DNA of 41,036 nt from Prosthecobacter sp. (GTDB lineage Bacteria > Verrucomicrobiota > Verrucomicrobiia > Verrucomicrobiales > Verrucomicrobiaceae). Positions 8,018 through 15,289 of the stretch are shown here, in pieces (within the stretch, counting starts at the first letter, position 1; each line of letters begins with the position of its first letter). The stretch is from contig NZ_JAGRPF010000169.1 of assembly GCF_020439865.1 (NCBI RefSeq), forward strand, positions 1 to 41,036. Reading direction: 5' to 3'. The notes under the pieces were generated by a model that was not told where the DNA came from, did not search any database, and worked only from the letters and a program-made list of their open reading frames with translations. Both the position numbers and the translations under genes were made by a program.

Positions 8018-8761
8018 ATGAAAACATTCGCACTCTCCCTCGCCTCATTTTGCGTCGCAGCCCTCAGTCTCGCTGAAACGCCCAAGAACCTCGCCATCGA
8101 CCCGAAGCCGCGTGAAGGCGGTTGGGTGAAGCGTCACGAGTCCTTCAACGAGATTTCGAAAAAGGGCGAGGCTCAGCTGGTTTTCCTTGGCGACTCCATC
8201 ACGCAGGGCTGGGAAGGCAATGGCAAGGAAGTCTGGGCCAAATTCTGGGAACCACGCAAGGCCGCGAATTTCGGCATTGGCGGCGACCGCACCGAGCACG
8301 TCATCTGGCGTCTGCAGAACGGCAACTTCGACGGCATCAAGCCCAAGCTCGTCGTTCTCATGATCGGCACCAACAACACCGGTCATCAGGGCCGTCCGGC
8401 CGCTGAACACGGTGGTGCCGTTTACACCAGCAGCGCCGAGCAGACCGCCGAAGGCGTGAAGATGATTCTCGACATTCTCGGCAAAAAACTGCCGGAGACC
8501 AAGGTGCTGCTGCTTGGCATCTTCCCTCGCGGAGCCACCAAGGAGGACAAGATGCGCCAGCAAAACATCGCCACCAACAACATCATCTCAGGCTTCGCCG
8601 ACGACAAACGCGTGTTCTACATGGACATCGGCAACACCTTCCTGCAGCCCGACGGTACGCTGCCGAAAGAAATCATGCCTGACCTGCTCCACCTCAACGC
8701 CAAGGGCTATGAGATGTGGGCCAACGCCATCGAAGGCAAGGTCAAGGAACTTATGAAGTAG
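8018..8761 (+). CDS. Secreted GDSL/SGNH-family esterase (PAF-acetylhydrolase-like)
   Basis: 247-residue exported hydrolase. A signal peptide covers about residues 1-20 (FALSLASFCVAALSLAET). SGNH blocks are clear: GDSITQGW with the nucleophile S60, the block II glycine in FGIGGDRTEHVIWRL, the block III asparagine in MIGTNNTGHQ, and the D222-L-L-H225 dyad in block V. The overall form, including RTEHVIWRLQNG, resembles the platelet-activating-factor acetylhydrolase IB group, which in PVC bacteria is often linked to deacetylation of polysaccharides; the substrate here is unknown. The in-frame start at 7973 is less likely because the ATG at 8018 opens directly into a signal peptide. A perfect inverted repeat lies just downstream. 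Confidence 0.87.
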   Translation: MKTFALSLASFCVAALSLAETPKNLAIDPKPREGGWVKRHESFNEISKKGEAQLVFLGDSITQGWEGNGKEVWAKFWEPRKAANFGIGGDRTEHVIWRLQNGNFDGIKPKLVVLMIGTNNTGHQGRPAAEHGGAVYTSSAEQTAEGVKMILDILGKKLPETKVLLLGIFPRGATKEDKMRQQNIATNNIISGFADDKRVFYMDIGNTFLQPDGTLPKEIMPDLLHLNAKGYEMWANAIEGKVKELMK

Positions 8762-8768
8762 CCAAGGA

Positions 8769-8789
8769 GCGGGGACAGCCTGTCCCCGC
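8769..8789. repeat. Perfect inverted repeat between the esterase and cytochrome genes
   Basis: A 9-base stem (GCGGGGACA) with a 3-base loop and its exact complement form a very stable hairpin 8 bases after the esterase stop. No T-run follows on either strand, so it is not a classical intrinsic terminator. It could be a 3' mRNA stabiliser or one copy of a dispersed palindromic element. I found no second copy in this window. Confidence 0.6.
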
Positions 8790-8823
8790 CTGCATTCCCT
8801 TGTCGTCCATCACCATTCCAGTC

Positions 8824-11304
8824 ATGAAATCCCTCCTCATTCCTTTTCTTTTGGCCGCCACGGCCAGTTTTGCCCAACTCGCAGGTCAGGCCACACCTGT
8901 GGACAAGATCAAGGTCGCAAAAGGCTTCAAAGTGGAGCTGCTCTACTCAGTGCCGAAGGAAACGGAAGGCTCGTGGGTGGCGATGACTCAAGATGACAAG
9001 GGGCGCATGATTTGCAGCGACCAATATGGCGCGCTGTATCGCATCACACCGCCTGCCATCGGCGGAAGTCCCGGCGAGACCAAGGTGGAGAAGCTCAGCA
9101 TCGACTTCGGTCATTGTCAGGGCCTGCTCTATCATGCGGGTGCCTTGTATGGAGTTGTGAACGATGAAGTCTATCAAGGTCGCGGGCTTTACCGCTGCAA
9201 GGACACGAATGGGGACGATCAATTCGACTCCGTGGAGCTCCTCCGCGGTTTCCCCGGCAAATCCGGCGAGCACGGGCCGCATGGCGTCATCGCCTCTCCC
9301 GATGGCAAAAGTCTCTACGTGCAGTGCGGCAACCAGTTGGAGGAGCCAAGCTGCGAAACGAGCCGTGTGCCGCGCAACTGGGCCGAGGATCAGCTTTTCC
9401 CCATGTTGCTCGGTCGCGGCTTCATGCGGGACAAGCTCGCTCCCGGCGGCTGGCTCGCGAAAACGGATCTCGATGGCAAATCGTGGGAGCTGATGACCAT
9501 CGGCACCCGCAACACCTATGACATCGCCATCAATCACAAAGGTGACATCTTCGGATTCGACGCTGACATGGAATGGGACACGGGCATGCCGTGGTATCGC
9601 CCTACCCGCGTCTGCTTCATGCAAAGCGGCGGTGATTTCGGCTGGCGCACCTGCAGCAAGAAGTTTCCCGCGCGCTATGAAGACAGTCTTCCGTCCGCCG
9701 TGGACATCGGCCCAGGCTCGCCCACAGGCGTCGCTTTCGGCTACGGCGCCAAGTTCCCCTCCAAGTTCCAGGACGCCTTTTACATCTGCGATTGGAGCTA
9801 CGGAAAAATGTACGCGGTGCACCTCTCCCCGAACGGCGGAGGCTACACAGGCGCTGCTGAGGAATTCATGAGCGCCTCGCCGCTGCCGCTGACGGACCTC
9901 GAGATTTCGAAAACGGATGGTGCGATGTATGTCAGCGTCGGTGGACGCAAGGTGCAGTCAGGCCTCTACCGGGTGACCTACGTGGGGGACGAATCAACCC
10001 AGCCAAGTGTTCCTGCTGAAGATGAAAAGCCCCTCATGCGTCGCGGGTTGGAAGCATTCCATGGCAAGAAAGATCCCAAAGCCGTCGAATATGCGTGGCC
10101 CCAACTGAGCGCCGCTGACCGTCAAACTCGTTTCGCCGCCCGCGTCGCCATCGAGCATCAGCCGGTCGCTTCGTGGAAAGACAAGGCGTTGAGCGAAAGC
10201 AATCCGCGTGCCGCTTTGACCGCCCTGATGGCGCTGGCGCGTTGCAGCGGTGGCGATAAGGCGCTGCAGAAACCGATTCTCGACGCGTTGGGCAAGATCG
10301 ACTTCAAAATGCTCAAGGGAATCGATCGCGTAACGCTCGTTCGTGATTACATGCTCGCGTTCACCCGCATGGGTGAACCGGACGCGGCGACGAAAACCAA
10401 ATTGATCGCGCGACTGAATCCGCTCTTCCCGACGAACGACACTGGGCTCAATCGCGACCTCGCGGAAGTGCTCGTCTATCTCGGTGATTCCGGCATCGTG
10501 GCCAAGGCCGCGCCGCTGGTGAACGATTCGCCCACGCAGGAGGAACAGATCGACTACGCGCGCATTTTGCGCTTCGCGAAGAGCGGCTGGACGAAGGAAC
10601 TGCGGGCCGATTATTTCAGGTGGTTCCTGCGCGCCGCGAATTACAAAGGCGGCGCGTCGTTTGATCTCTTCATCGGTGAAATCAAGAAAGACGCTCTGGG
10701 CATGATGTCCGAGGAAGAAAAACTCGCGATCAAAGACGTGCTCGATACCAAGCCGGAGGCAAAAGCACCGGCCTTCACCGTAAAGCCGATGCAGTTCGTC
10801 AAAGCCTGGACGATGGCCGATCTCGAAAAATCTCTCGGAGTCGGTCTGGAGGGCAACCGCAACTTCCAAAACGGTCGTAACATGTTTGGTGCGGCCACCT
10901 GCTTCGCCTGCCACCGCTTCAACAACGAAGGCGGAGCCGTCGGCCCCGATCTGACCTCCGTCGCTGGCAAATACAGTCCGCGCGACCTGCTGGAACACAT
11001 CTTGGAGCCGAGCAAGGAGATCAGCGACCAGTATGGAAGCACGGTTTTCACCTTGAAGGATGGAAGTACTGTGATCGGCCGCATCGCCAACATGAAGGAG
11101 GACACGATGATGGTGTGCACCAACATGATGGACCCAAACAATTTCACGAATGTCGACGTGAAGAACGTGGTGAAGACTGAGGAGAGCAAGGTCAGCATGA
11201 TGCCGCCTGGCCTGCTCTTCATGCTCAAGGAAGACGACATTCTCGACCTCATGGCCTACCTGCTCAGCAAAGGGAATCCAGATGATCCGATGTTTGTGAA
11301 GTAA
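8824..11304 (+). CDS. PVC-type membrane-bound dehydrogenase-like protein with C-terminal cytochrome c domain
   Basis: 826-residue exported protein. A signal peptide occupies about residues 1-18. Residues about 20-390 form a propeller-like domain as in soluble sugar-dehydrogenase folds; segments such as GEHGPHGVIASPDGKSLYV, TGVAFGYGAKFPSKFQDAFY and SDLEISKTDGAMYVSVGG-like stretches are typical. Residues about 400-640 are helical and HEAT-like. A c-type heme domain lies in the last 130 residues, with C693-F-A-C696-H697 followed by NNEGGAVGPDLTSVAGKYSPRDLLEHILEPSKEIS. This architecture is confined largely to Planctomycetes and Verrucomicrobia, where it is thought to support periplasmic oxidation of sugars or polymers. 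The substrate is unknown. The ATG at 8824 was preferred because it begins the signal peptide. Confidence 0.88.
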   Translation: MKSLLIPFLLAATASFAQLAGQATPVDKIKVAKGFKVELLYSVPKETEGSWVAMTQDDKGRMICSDQYGALYRITPPAIGGSPGETKVEKLSIDFGHCQGLLYHAGALYGVVNDEVYQGRGLYRCKDTNGDDQFDSVELLRGFPGKSGEHGPHGVIASPDGKSLYVQCGNQLEEPSCETSRVPRNWAEDQLFPMLLGRGFMRDKLAPGGWLAKTDLDGKSWELMTIGTRNTYDIAINHKGDIFGFDADMEWDTGMPWYRPTRVCFMQSGGDFGWRTCSKKFPARYEDSLPSAVDIGPGSPTGVAFGYGAKFPSKFQDAFYICDWSYGKMYAVHLSPNGGGYTGAAEEFMSASPLPLTDLEISKTDGAMYVSVGGRKVQSGLYRVTYVGDESTQPSVPAEDEKPLMRRGLEAFHGKKDPKAVEYAWPQLSAADRQTRFAARVAIEHQPVASWKDKALSESNPRAALTALMALARCSGGDKALQKPILDALGKIDFKMLKGIDRVTLVRDYMLAFTRMGEPDAATKTKLIARLNPLFPTNDTGLNRDLAEVLVYLGDSGIVAKAAPLVNDSPTQEEQIDYARILRFAKSGWTKELRADYFRWFLRAANYKGGASFDLFIGEIKKDALGMMSEEEKLAIKDVLDTKPEAKAPAFTVKPMQFVKAWTMADLEKSLGVGLEGNRNFQNGRNMFGAATCFACHRFNNEGGAVGPDLTSVAGKYSPRDLLEHILEPSKEISDQYGSTVFTLKDGSTVIGRIANMKEDTMMVCTNMMDPNNFTNVDVKNVVKTEESKVSMMPPGLLFMLKEDDILDLMAYLLSKGNPDDPMFVK

Positions 11305-11313
11305 GAGCGCGAA

Positions 11314-11979
11314 TCAGGTTCGTGCGTCGATCTCTCTTAGCAGCTTTTCTGCGGTGCCTCGGATCGTGAAGTCACGAGATTTGGTATAGCGGCGGATGAC
11401 GGCAAGCGCCTCGTCACCGCCGATGATCGCGAGTCCCTCCAGCGCGGCAGTCTTTGTTCTCCCGTCTTGCATGGCAACGGCCTCGTTCTGACCGATGTCG
11501 ATACCAGAGCCGCCGGCACGTCGTTTGCGGCTCGGATACCAAAAAGCGTCATCAGCGTATTTTTTCAGCAAAGGGAGCGCCGCCGGTTCCCGAGTTTGTC
11601 CGAGAAGCCGCGCGCAAAGCACCTGCATTTCCGGGAACGAAAAATCCTCAACGGCCTTTGCAAGTGCGTTCACGGAATCTGTGCCGCCTATGCCAGCCAA
11701 AAGCTCGGCGGCATACCGTCGGGGGCTTGTTTGCATGGAGGTGAGGAGATGCTGTCGCAGGAATCGGATCACCAAAGGTGATGCGTGTTTCAGCACGAAA
11801 GCTTGAGCGGCTTTGCGACTGTCCAGATCAGGGTCGGTTACTGCCATTGTCGTGACCAGTTCAGCGAGCCGCTGGTCCTCAAGGTCCGGAAGCATATCCA
11901 AGCCTGCGATCCGGGTTTTGGGGTCTTGCGAAGCAAGCGCAAGGCGGGCGCGACGTAGTCTGAACCAGCGGCCGATCAT
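11314..11979 (-). CDS. HEAT-repeat protein
   Basis: 221-residue helical-repeat protein of unknown specific role. Degenerate HEAT units are visible: SQDPKTRIAGLDMLPDL, TDPDLDSRKAAQAFVLKH, SPRRYAAELLAGIGGTDSVNALAKAV, QVLCARLLGQTREPAALPLLKKY and RTKTAALEGLAIIGGDEALAVIRRY. Each pairs a turn with two short helices. There is no signal peptide; the N-terminus is basic (GRWFRLRRARLAL). HEAT arrays are protein-binding scaffolds. It follows the oxidoreductase gene by 73 bases on the same strand and could share its transcript. It converges on the cytochrome gene with only 9 bases between stops. Confidence 0.75.
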   Translation of the reverse strand: MIGRWFRLRRARLALASQDPKTRIAGLDMLPDLEDQRLAELVTTMAVTDPDLDSRKAAQAFVLKHASPLVIRFLRQHLLTSMQTSPRRYAAELLAGIGGTDSVNALAKAVEDFSFPEMQVLCARLLGQTREPAALPLLKKYADDAFWYPSRKRRAGGSGIDIGQNEAVAMQDGRTKTAALEGLAIIGGDEALAVIRRYTKSRDFTIRGTAEKLLREIDART

Positions 11980-12052
11980 GGTGGATCACTAACTTCAGTC
12001 GATGGTGCGCGCAAGTCAGCGCGGGGGGCTCTCCTGTAGGCAACCCGGGCTA

Positions 12053-13321
12053 TTACAGAGGCTTGTCGTAGATGCTGTGAAACACTTCCCGGGCATTGGG
12101 ATCGATGATCGTGATGCCATCGGGACCAAAGCGCGCGGTGACCGTGGCTCCTTTGCCTTCCTGAATGTATTTCCAGTTCAGATCCCGCACGCGGGCCGCC
12201 GCGTCGACAATGGCACACGTAATGCGGGCCTCTTCGGCGGTGGGATAGAGTTCCGCCACCTCATCGCGTGATTCCTGGGCAAACTTCACGCGGCAGACCG
12301 CGACCAGGCCCACGGTCAGGCTGTCCACACCGTAGCCGATGTAGCCTTTGCTGCCGTCGGGGCGCATCACTTCACGGGTGAAGTGATTGTTGCTGGTGCG
12401 AGAGCCGCCTCCGGCGTTCCAGAAGCGGAAACCGCGGTACTGCTGGTCGCTTTCGACCTTGCCATCGGCGCCGAGAATTTCGTGCCCCTGATTAACAGGG
12501 CCTTCAAAGTCGGCGGGCGTGATCCAGTTGTTGTGGTAGTTGATCGACATGCCGTTGTCGTAGTCGACCCGCACCTGCACTGCGTCGAATGCGTTGATGC
12601 CGTCGCGCACGAGGCGTTTCTTTTGACCCACGGCGGTGAGACTGACAGGCTTGGACTTGTAGTAGCTCCAGATGAGATCCGTCCAATGCGGGCCGACGTA
12701 GCTGAAGGGATCGCTGTCCTCCACCCACTTGAAGGTGCTGGTGCTGACTTCGAGCGGTTCTTCGAGATAGGCCGTGCCGTATAGTGGCGCACCGATGCGG
12801 TTCTGGATGTCGTCGCGGATACGGAGATGGTCGGGGTCGTAGCGCTTGTGCATGTCGACGGCGACGATGAGATTCTTCGCCTTGGCGGCTTCGATGATTT
12901 GATCCGCCTCCTGAATCGAGAGACACATCGGTTTCTCCGTCAACACGTGCACGCCTTTTGCCAGCGCGGCCAGAATGGGCTGAGTGTGCAGATGATCGGG
13001 AGTGGCGACCGCCATCACATCGAGATCGGGGAATGCTGCGAGAATGTCATTCCACGGCTCGTCGCCATGAAAAGCACGGGGCTCGTGGCCGGTGATGTCC
13101 TTGAAAGCGGCGGCGGCTTTCCTGGCCGACTTTTCGCTGCGCGTGGCCACGGCGACGAGGTCAAACTTCACTCCTGCGAGTTCACGTGCGTATTTATCGA
13201 GCCCGACGCGAGCAAGCTGTCCGGCGATGCCAAAGCGCTGCAGATCCGCGTAAGCGCGTGCGTGAACATCTCCGCCGAACATGCCGGCGCCAACGAGAGC
13301 AATCTTGAGGGTGGGTTCCAT
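12053..13321 (-). CDS. Gfo/Idh/MocA-family oxidoreductase
   Basis: 422-residue NAD(P)-dependent sugar oxidoreductase family member, cytoplasmic with no signal. The Rossmann dinucleotide motif is at the very start: LKIALVGAGMFGGDVHARAY. The second strand region is DVMAVATPDHLHTQPILAAL, and the family's catalytic lysine sits in HVLTEKPM. The C-terminal domain contains SYVGPHWTDLIWSYY and a GGGSRTSNNHFTREV loop. Families of this kind act on inositols, glucose or sugar acids, and the substrate cannot be predicted. A GTG at 13354 would add 11 residues; I prefer the ATG at 13321 because it starts just before the first Rossmann strand. It lies 85 bases downstream of the rplQ terminator, so it probably has its own promoter. 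Confidence 0.88.
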   Translation of the reverse strand: MEPTLKIALVGAGMFGGDVHARAYADLQRFGIAGQLARVGLDKYARELAGVKFDLVAVATRSEKSARKAAAAFKDITGHEPRAFHGDEPWNDILAAFPDLDVMAVATPDHLHTQPILAALAKGVHVLTEKPMCLSIQEADQIIEAAKAKNLIVAVDMHKRYDPDHLRIRDDIQNRIGAPLYGTAYLEEPLEVSTSTFKWVEDSDPFSYVGPHWTDLIWSYYKSKPVSLTAVGQKKRLVRDGINAFDAVQVRVDYDNGMSINYHNNWITPADFEGPVNQGHEILGADGKVESDQQYRGFRFWNAGGGSRTSNNHFTREVMRPDGSKGYIGYGVDSLTVGLVAVCRVKFAQESRDEVAELYPTAEEARITCAIVDAAARVRDLNWKYIQEGKGATVTARFGPDGITIIDPNAREVFHSIYDKPL

Positions 13322-13405
13322 GGTGTGCGCATGGAAGGCGGACTCCTTCTTCACGCAAGGTCACATGCTGATACCCGAGTGCCAAGTTTCGGTACGATTG
13401 CGGGT

Positions 13406-13439
13406 ACAAAAAACGCGGGAGTCGAAAGACTCCCGCGTT
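13406..13439 (-). terminator. Rho-independent terminator of the rpoA-rplQ unit
   Basis: A perfect 12-base-pair stem (13439-13428 with 13423-13412, arm AACGCGGGAGTC) closes a 4-base loop. On the minus strand it is followed at once by a run of six T (complement of A at 13408-13413). It sits about 30 bases after the rplQ stop and is in the right orientation to end that transcript. Confidence 0.93.
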
Positions 13440-13467
13440 GGATGGGTTCTCGATGAGAGACGCCTGC

Positions 13468-13956
13468 TTATTCAGCGGCGGCGGCTTTCTTCTTCGGAGC
13501 AGCCTTCTTCTTGGCAGGAGCCTTTTTCTTCGGCGCTGCCTCTTCGGCGGCAGGTTCGGCTGCGGCTTCAGCTTCAGGGGCTGCGGCGGCCTTGGGCACG
13601 TAGGCGTCCACCCACTCGATGTAGGCCATCGGGGCGGAGTCACTGCGGCGCTGGCCGAGCTTGGTGATGCGGGTGTAGCCACCGACGCGGTCCTTGGAGG
13701 CCACGGCGATCTCTTCGAAGAGCTTCTTCACCATGTCTTTGTGACGCAGTGAGGAGAGGGCGGTGCGGCGCGCATGCAGAGTGCCGCGCTTGCCGAGGGT
13801 GACCAGCTTCTCCGCGTAGGGGCGAAGGGCTTTGGCCTTGGCGAGCGTGGTGCGAATGCGGCGGTGCTCGATGAGCGAGCACGTGAGATTCATGAGCAGC
13901 GCGTCGCGGTGATCCTGCTTGCGCTGAAGTTTGACGATTTTTCTTCCGTGTTTCAT
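13468..13956 (-). CDS. rplQ: 50S ribosomal protein L17 with Ala/Lys-rich tail
   Basis: 162-residue large-subunit ribosomal protein. The N-terminus MKHGRKIVKLQRKQDHRDAL and the following NLTCSLIEHRRIRTTLAKAK are diagnostic of L17. The core ends near residue 118 (GGYTRITKLGQRRSDSAPMAYIEWV). About 40 extra residues follow, made mainly of Ala, Lys, Pro and Glu (repeats of APKKKA and KKKAAP type). Extended basic tails on L17 occur in several phyla. It lies 31 bases after rpoA and is followed by a strong terminator. Confidence 0.97.
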   Translation of the reverse strand: MKHGRKIVKLQRKQDHRDALLMNLTCSLIEHRRIRTTLAKAKALRPYAEKLVTLGKRGTLHARRTALSSLRHKDMVKKLFEEIAVASKDRVGGYTRITKLGQRRSDSAPMAYIEWVDAYVPKAAAAPEAEAAAEPAAEEAAPKKKAPAKKKAAPKKKAAAAE

Positions 13957-13987
13957 GTCCTAAATAATTCTTTCTACCTGTAATTGA

Positions 13988-15106
13988 TTACTCCTCGTCA
14001 TCGACGTCAGGAAGGTGGCTGTCCACCAGCTTGCTGAAGTCGAGGGAATCGGCCTCTTCATCGTCATCGCCGATCATGCTGCTGCGGGCGAGGAGGGAGA
14101 CACCGCCAGGGGTGGCCTCAAGCAGCGCAGGATCGAACTTCATGCCGAGAGAAAGACCAAGCTCGGCGAGCTTTTCCTTGATCTCGGTGAGGGACTTCTT
14201 GCCGAAGTTGCGATAGCGGAGCATTTCGCCCTCGGTCTTCATCGCCAGCTGGCCGACGCTCGTGATGTTGGCGTTGTTCAGGCAGTTGGCGGCGCGGACG
14301 GAGAGTTCGATCTCGTTGACGCTCATGTTCAGGAGCTTGCGCAGCTCGCTGTTTTCCTCGCTCTGCGCTTCCGGTGCGGCTTCGAATTCTACGGCCTTGT
14401 CGTCGTAGTTGACGAACACGTCGAGATGGTGGCGCAGGATGGCGGCGGACTGCAGGAGGGCGTCCTGCGGGGTAATGCGACCGTCGGTCCAGATGTCGAG
14501 CACCAGCTTGTCATAGTCGGTGTTCTGACCGACGCGGGTGTTTTCGACTGCGTACTTCACGCGGGTGACGGGGGAGTAGATGGAGTCGATCGGAATGACG
14601 CCGATGGGGGTGTCCACACGCTTGTTTTCCTCCCAGGTGGAGAAACCGCGGCCGACGCGGACTTCGAATTCGCACTCGAATTTGGTCTTGCGGTCGAGGT
14701 GGCAGATCACGAGGTCCTTGTTGATGACTTCGTAGTGGTTGTCGTCCTTGATGTCACCGGCGGTGACGGCGCCTTCTTTGTCGGCAAGAATGGAGAGCAG
14801 ACGGGGCTCCTTGGCATCGCTGTGATGCTTGAAGCGGACTTTCTTGAGGTTCAGGATGATCTGAACGACGTCTTCGAGCACGCCCGGAAGGGTCGTGAAC
14901 TCGTGTTCCGCACCGCGGATCTTCACGGAGGTGATGGATGCGCCTTCCAAGGAGGAGAGGAGGACGCGGCGGAGGGAGTTGCCGATGGTGTGACCGTAAC
15001 CTTTATCGAAGGGCTCGGCGATGAACTGGGCGTAGGTTTCGGTTGCCGTGGCCTCGTTTTTAACCAGGCGGCTGGGCATCTCGAATCGAGCAAGACGTAC
15101 TGACAT
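13988..15106 (-). CDS. rpoA: DNA-directed RNA polymerase subunit alpha
   Basis: 372-residue alpha subunit. The N-terminal assembly domain includes GYGHTIGNSLRRVLLSSLEGASITSVKI and EFTTLPGVLEDV. A linker of acidic and Glu/Ser residues near 240 leads to the C-terminal domain with LNMSVNEIELSVRAANCLNNANI and YRNFGKKSLTEIKEKL, which contacts promoter UP elements and activators. It is about 40 residues longer than E. coli alpha because of a C-terminal extension ending in a strongly acidic DDDEEADSLDF...DVDDEE tail. It is paired with rplQ as in most bacteria, but the gene upstream is a secreted fibronectin-like protein rather than rpsD. Confidence 0.97.
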   Translation of the reverse strand: MSVRLARFEMPSRLVKNEATATETYAQFIAEPFDKGYGHTIGNSLRRVLLSSLEGASITSVKIRGAEHEFTTLPGVLEDVVQIILNLKKVRFKHHSDAKEPRLLSILADKEGAVTAGDIKDDNHYEVINKDLVICHLDRKTKFECEFEVRVGRGFSTWEENKRVDTPIGVIPIDSIYSPVTRVKYAVENTRVGQNTDYDKLVLDIWTDGRITPQDALLQSAAILRHHLDVFVNYDDKAVEFEAAPEAQSEENSELRKLLNMSVNEIELSVRAANCLNNANITSVGQLAMKTEGEMLRYRNFGKKSLTEIKEKLAELGLSLGMKFDPALLEATPGGVSLLARSSMIGDDDEEADSLDFSKLVDSHLPDVDDEE

Positions 15107-15218
15107 AGGATGTGTGATATGGCCGGGTTACCTCCGGGCGAGAATCCTGCACATCTCGAAGAGAGGCAGGCACGGAGACCAACGGCGAATTTTAGGGGCG
15201 GACTCGCGAGGGGCGGGG

Positions 15219-15246
15219 ATAATGCAGACCGCGCCCGGGTTTGCAA
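15219..15246 (-). promoter_or_regulatory. Candidate promoter for rpoA-rplQ
   Basis: On the minus strand TTGCAA (15246-15241) and CATTAT (15224-15219) are 16 bases apart, each matching the sigma-70 consensus at four of six positions. It would start transcription about 105 bases upstream of the rpoA ATG. The 183-base gap between rpoA and the next upstream gene must hold a promoter or carry read-through. The element match itself is modest. Confidence 0.35.
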
Positions 15247-15289
15247 CCGGGATTTTCACCCCCGGTCCGTCCGGATTGGTGCTCCTGTC

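Noticed and set aside
14015..15103. Plus-strand open frame of about 360 codons over rpoA
   Set aside because: Mirror of rpoA in the opposite strand; the Asp/Gly/Val/His-rich translation has no recognisable motif.
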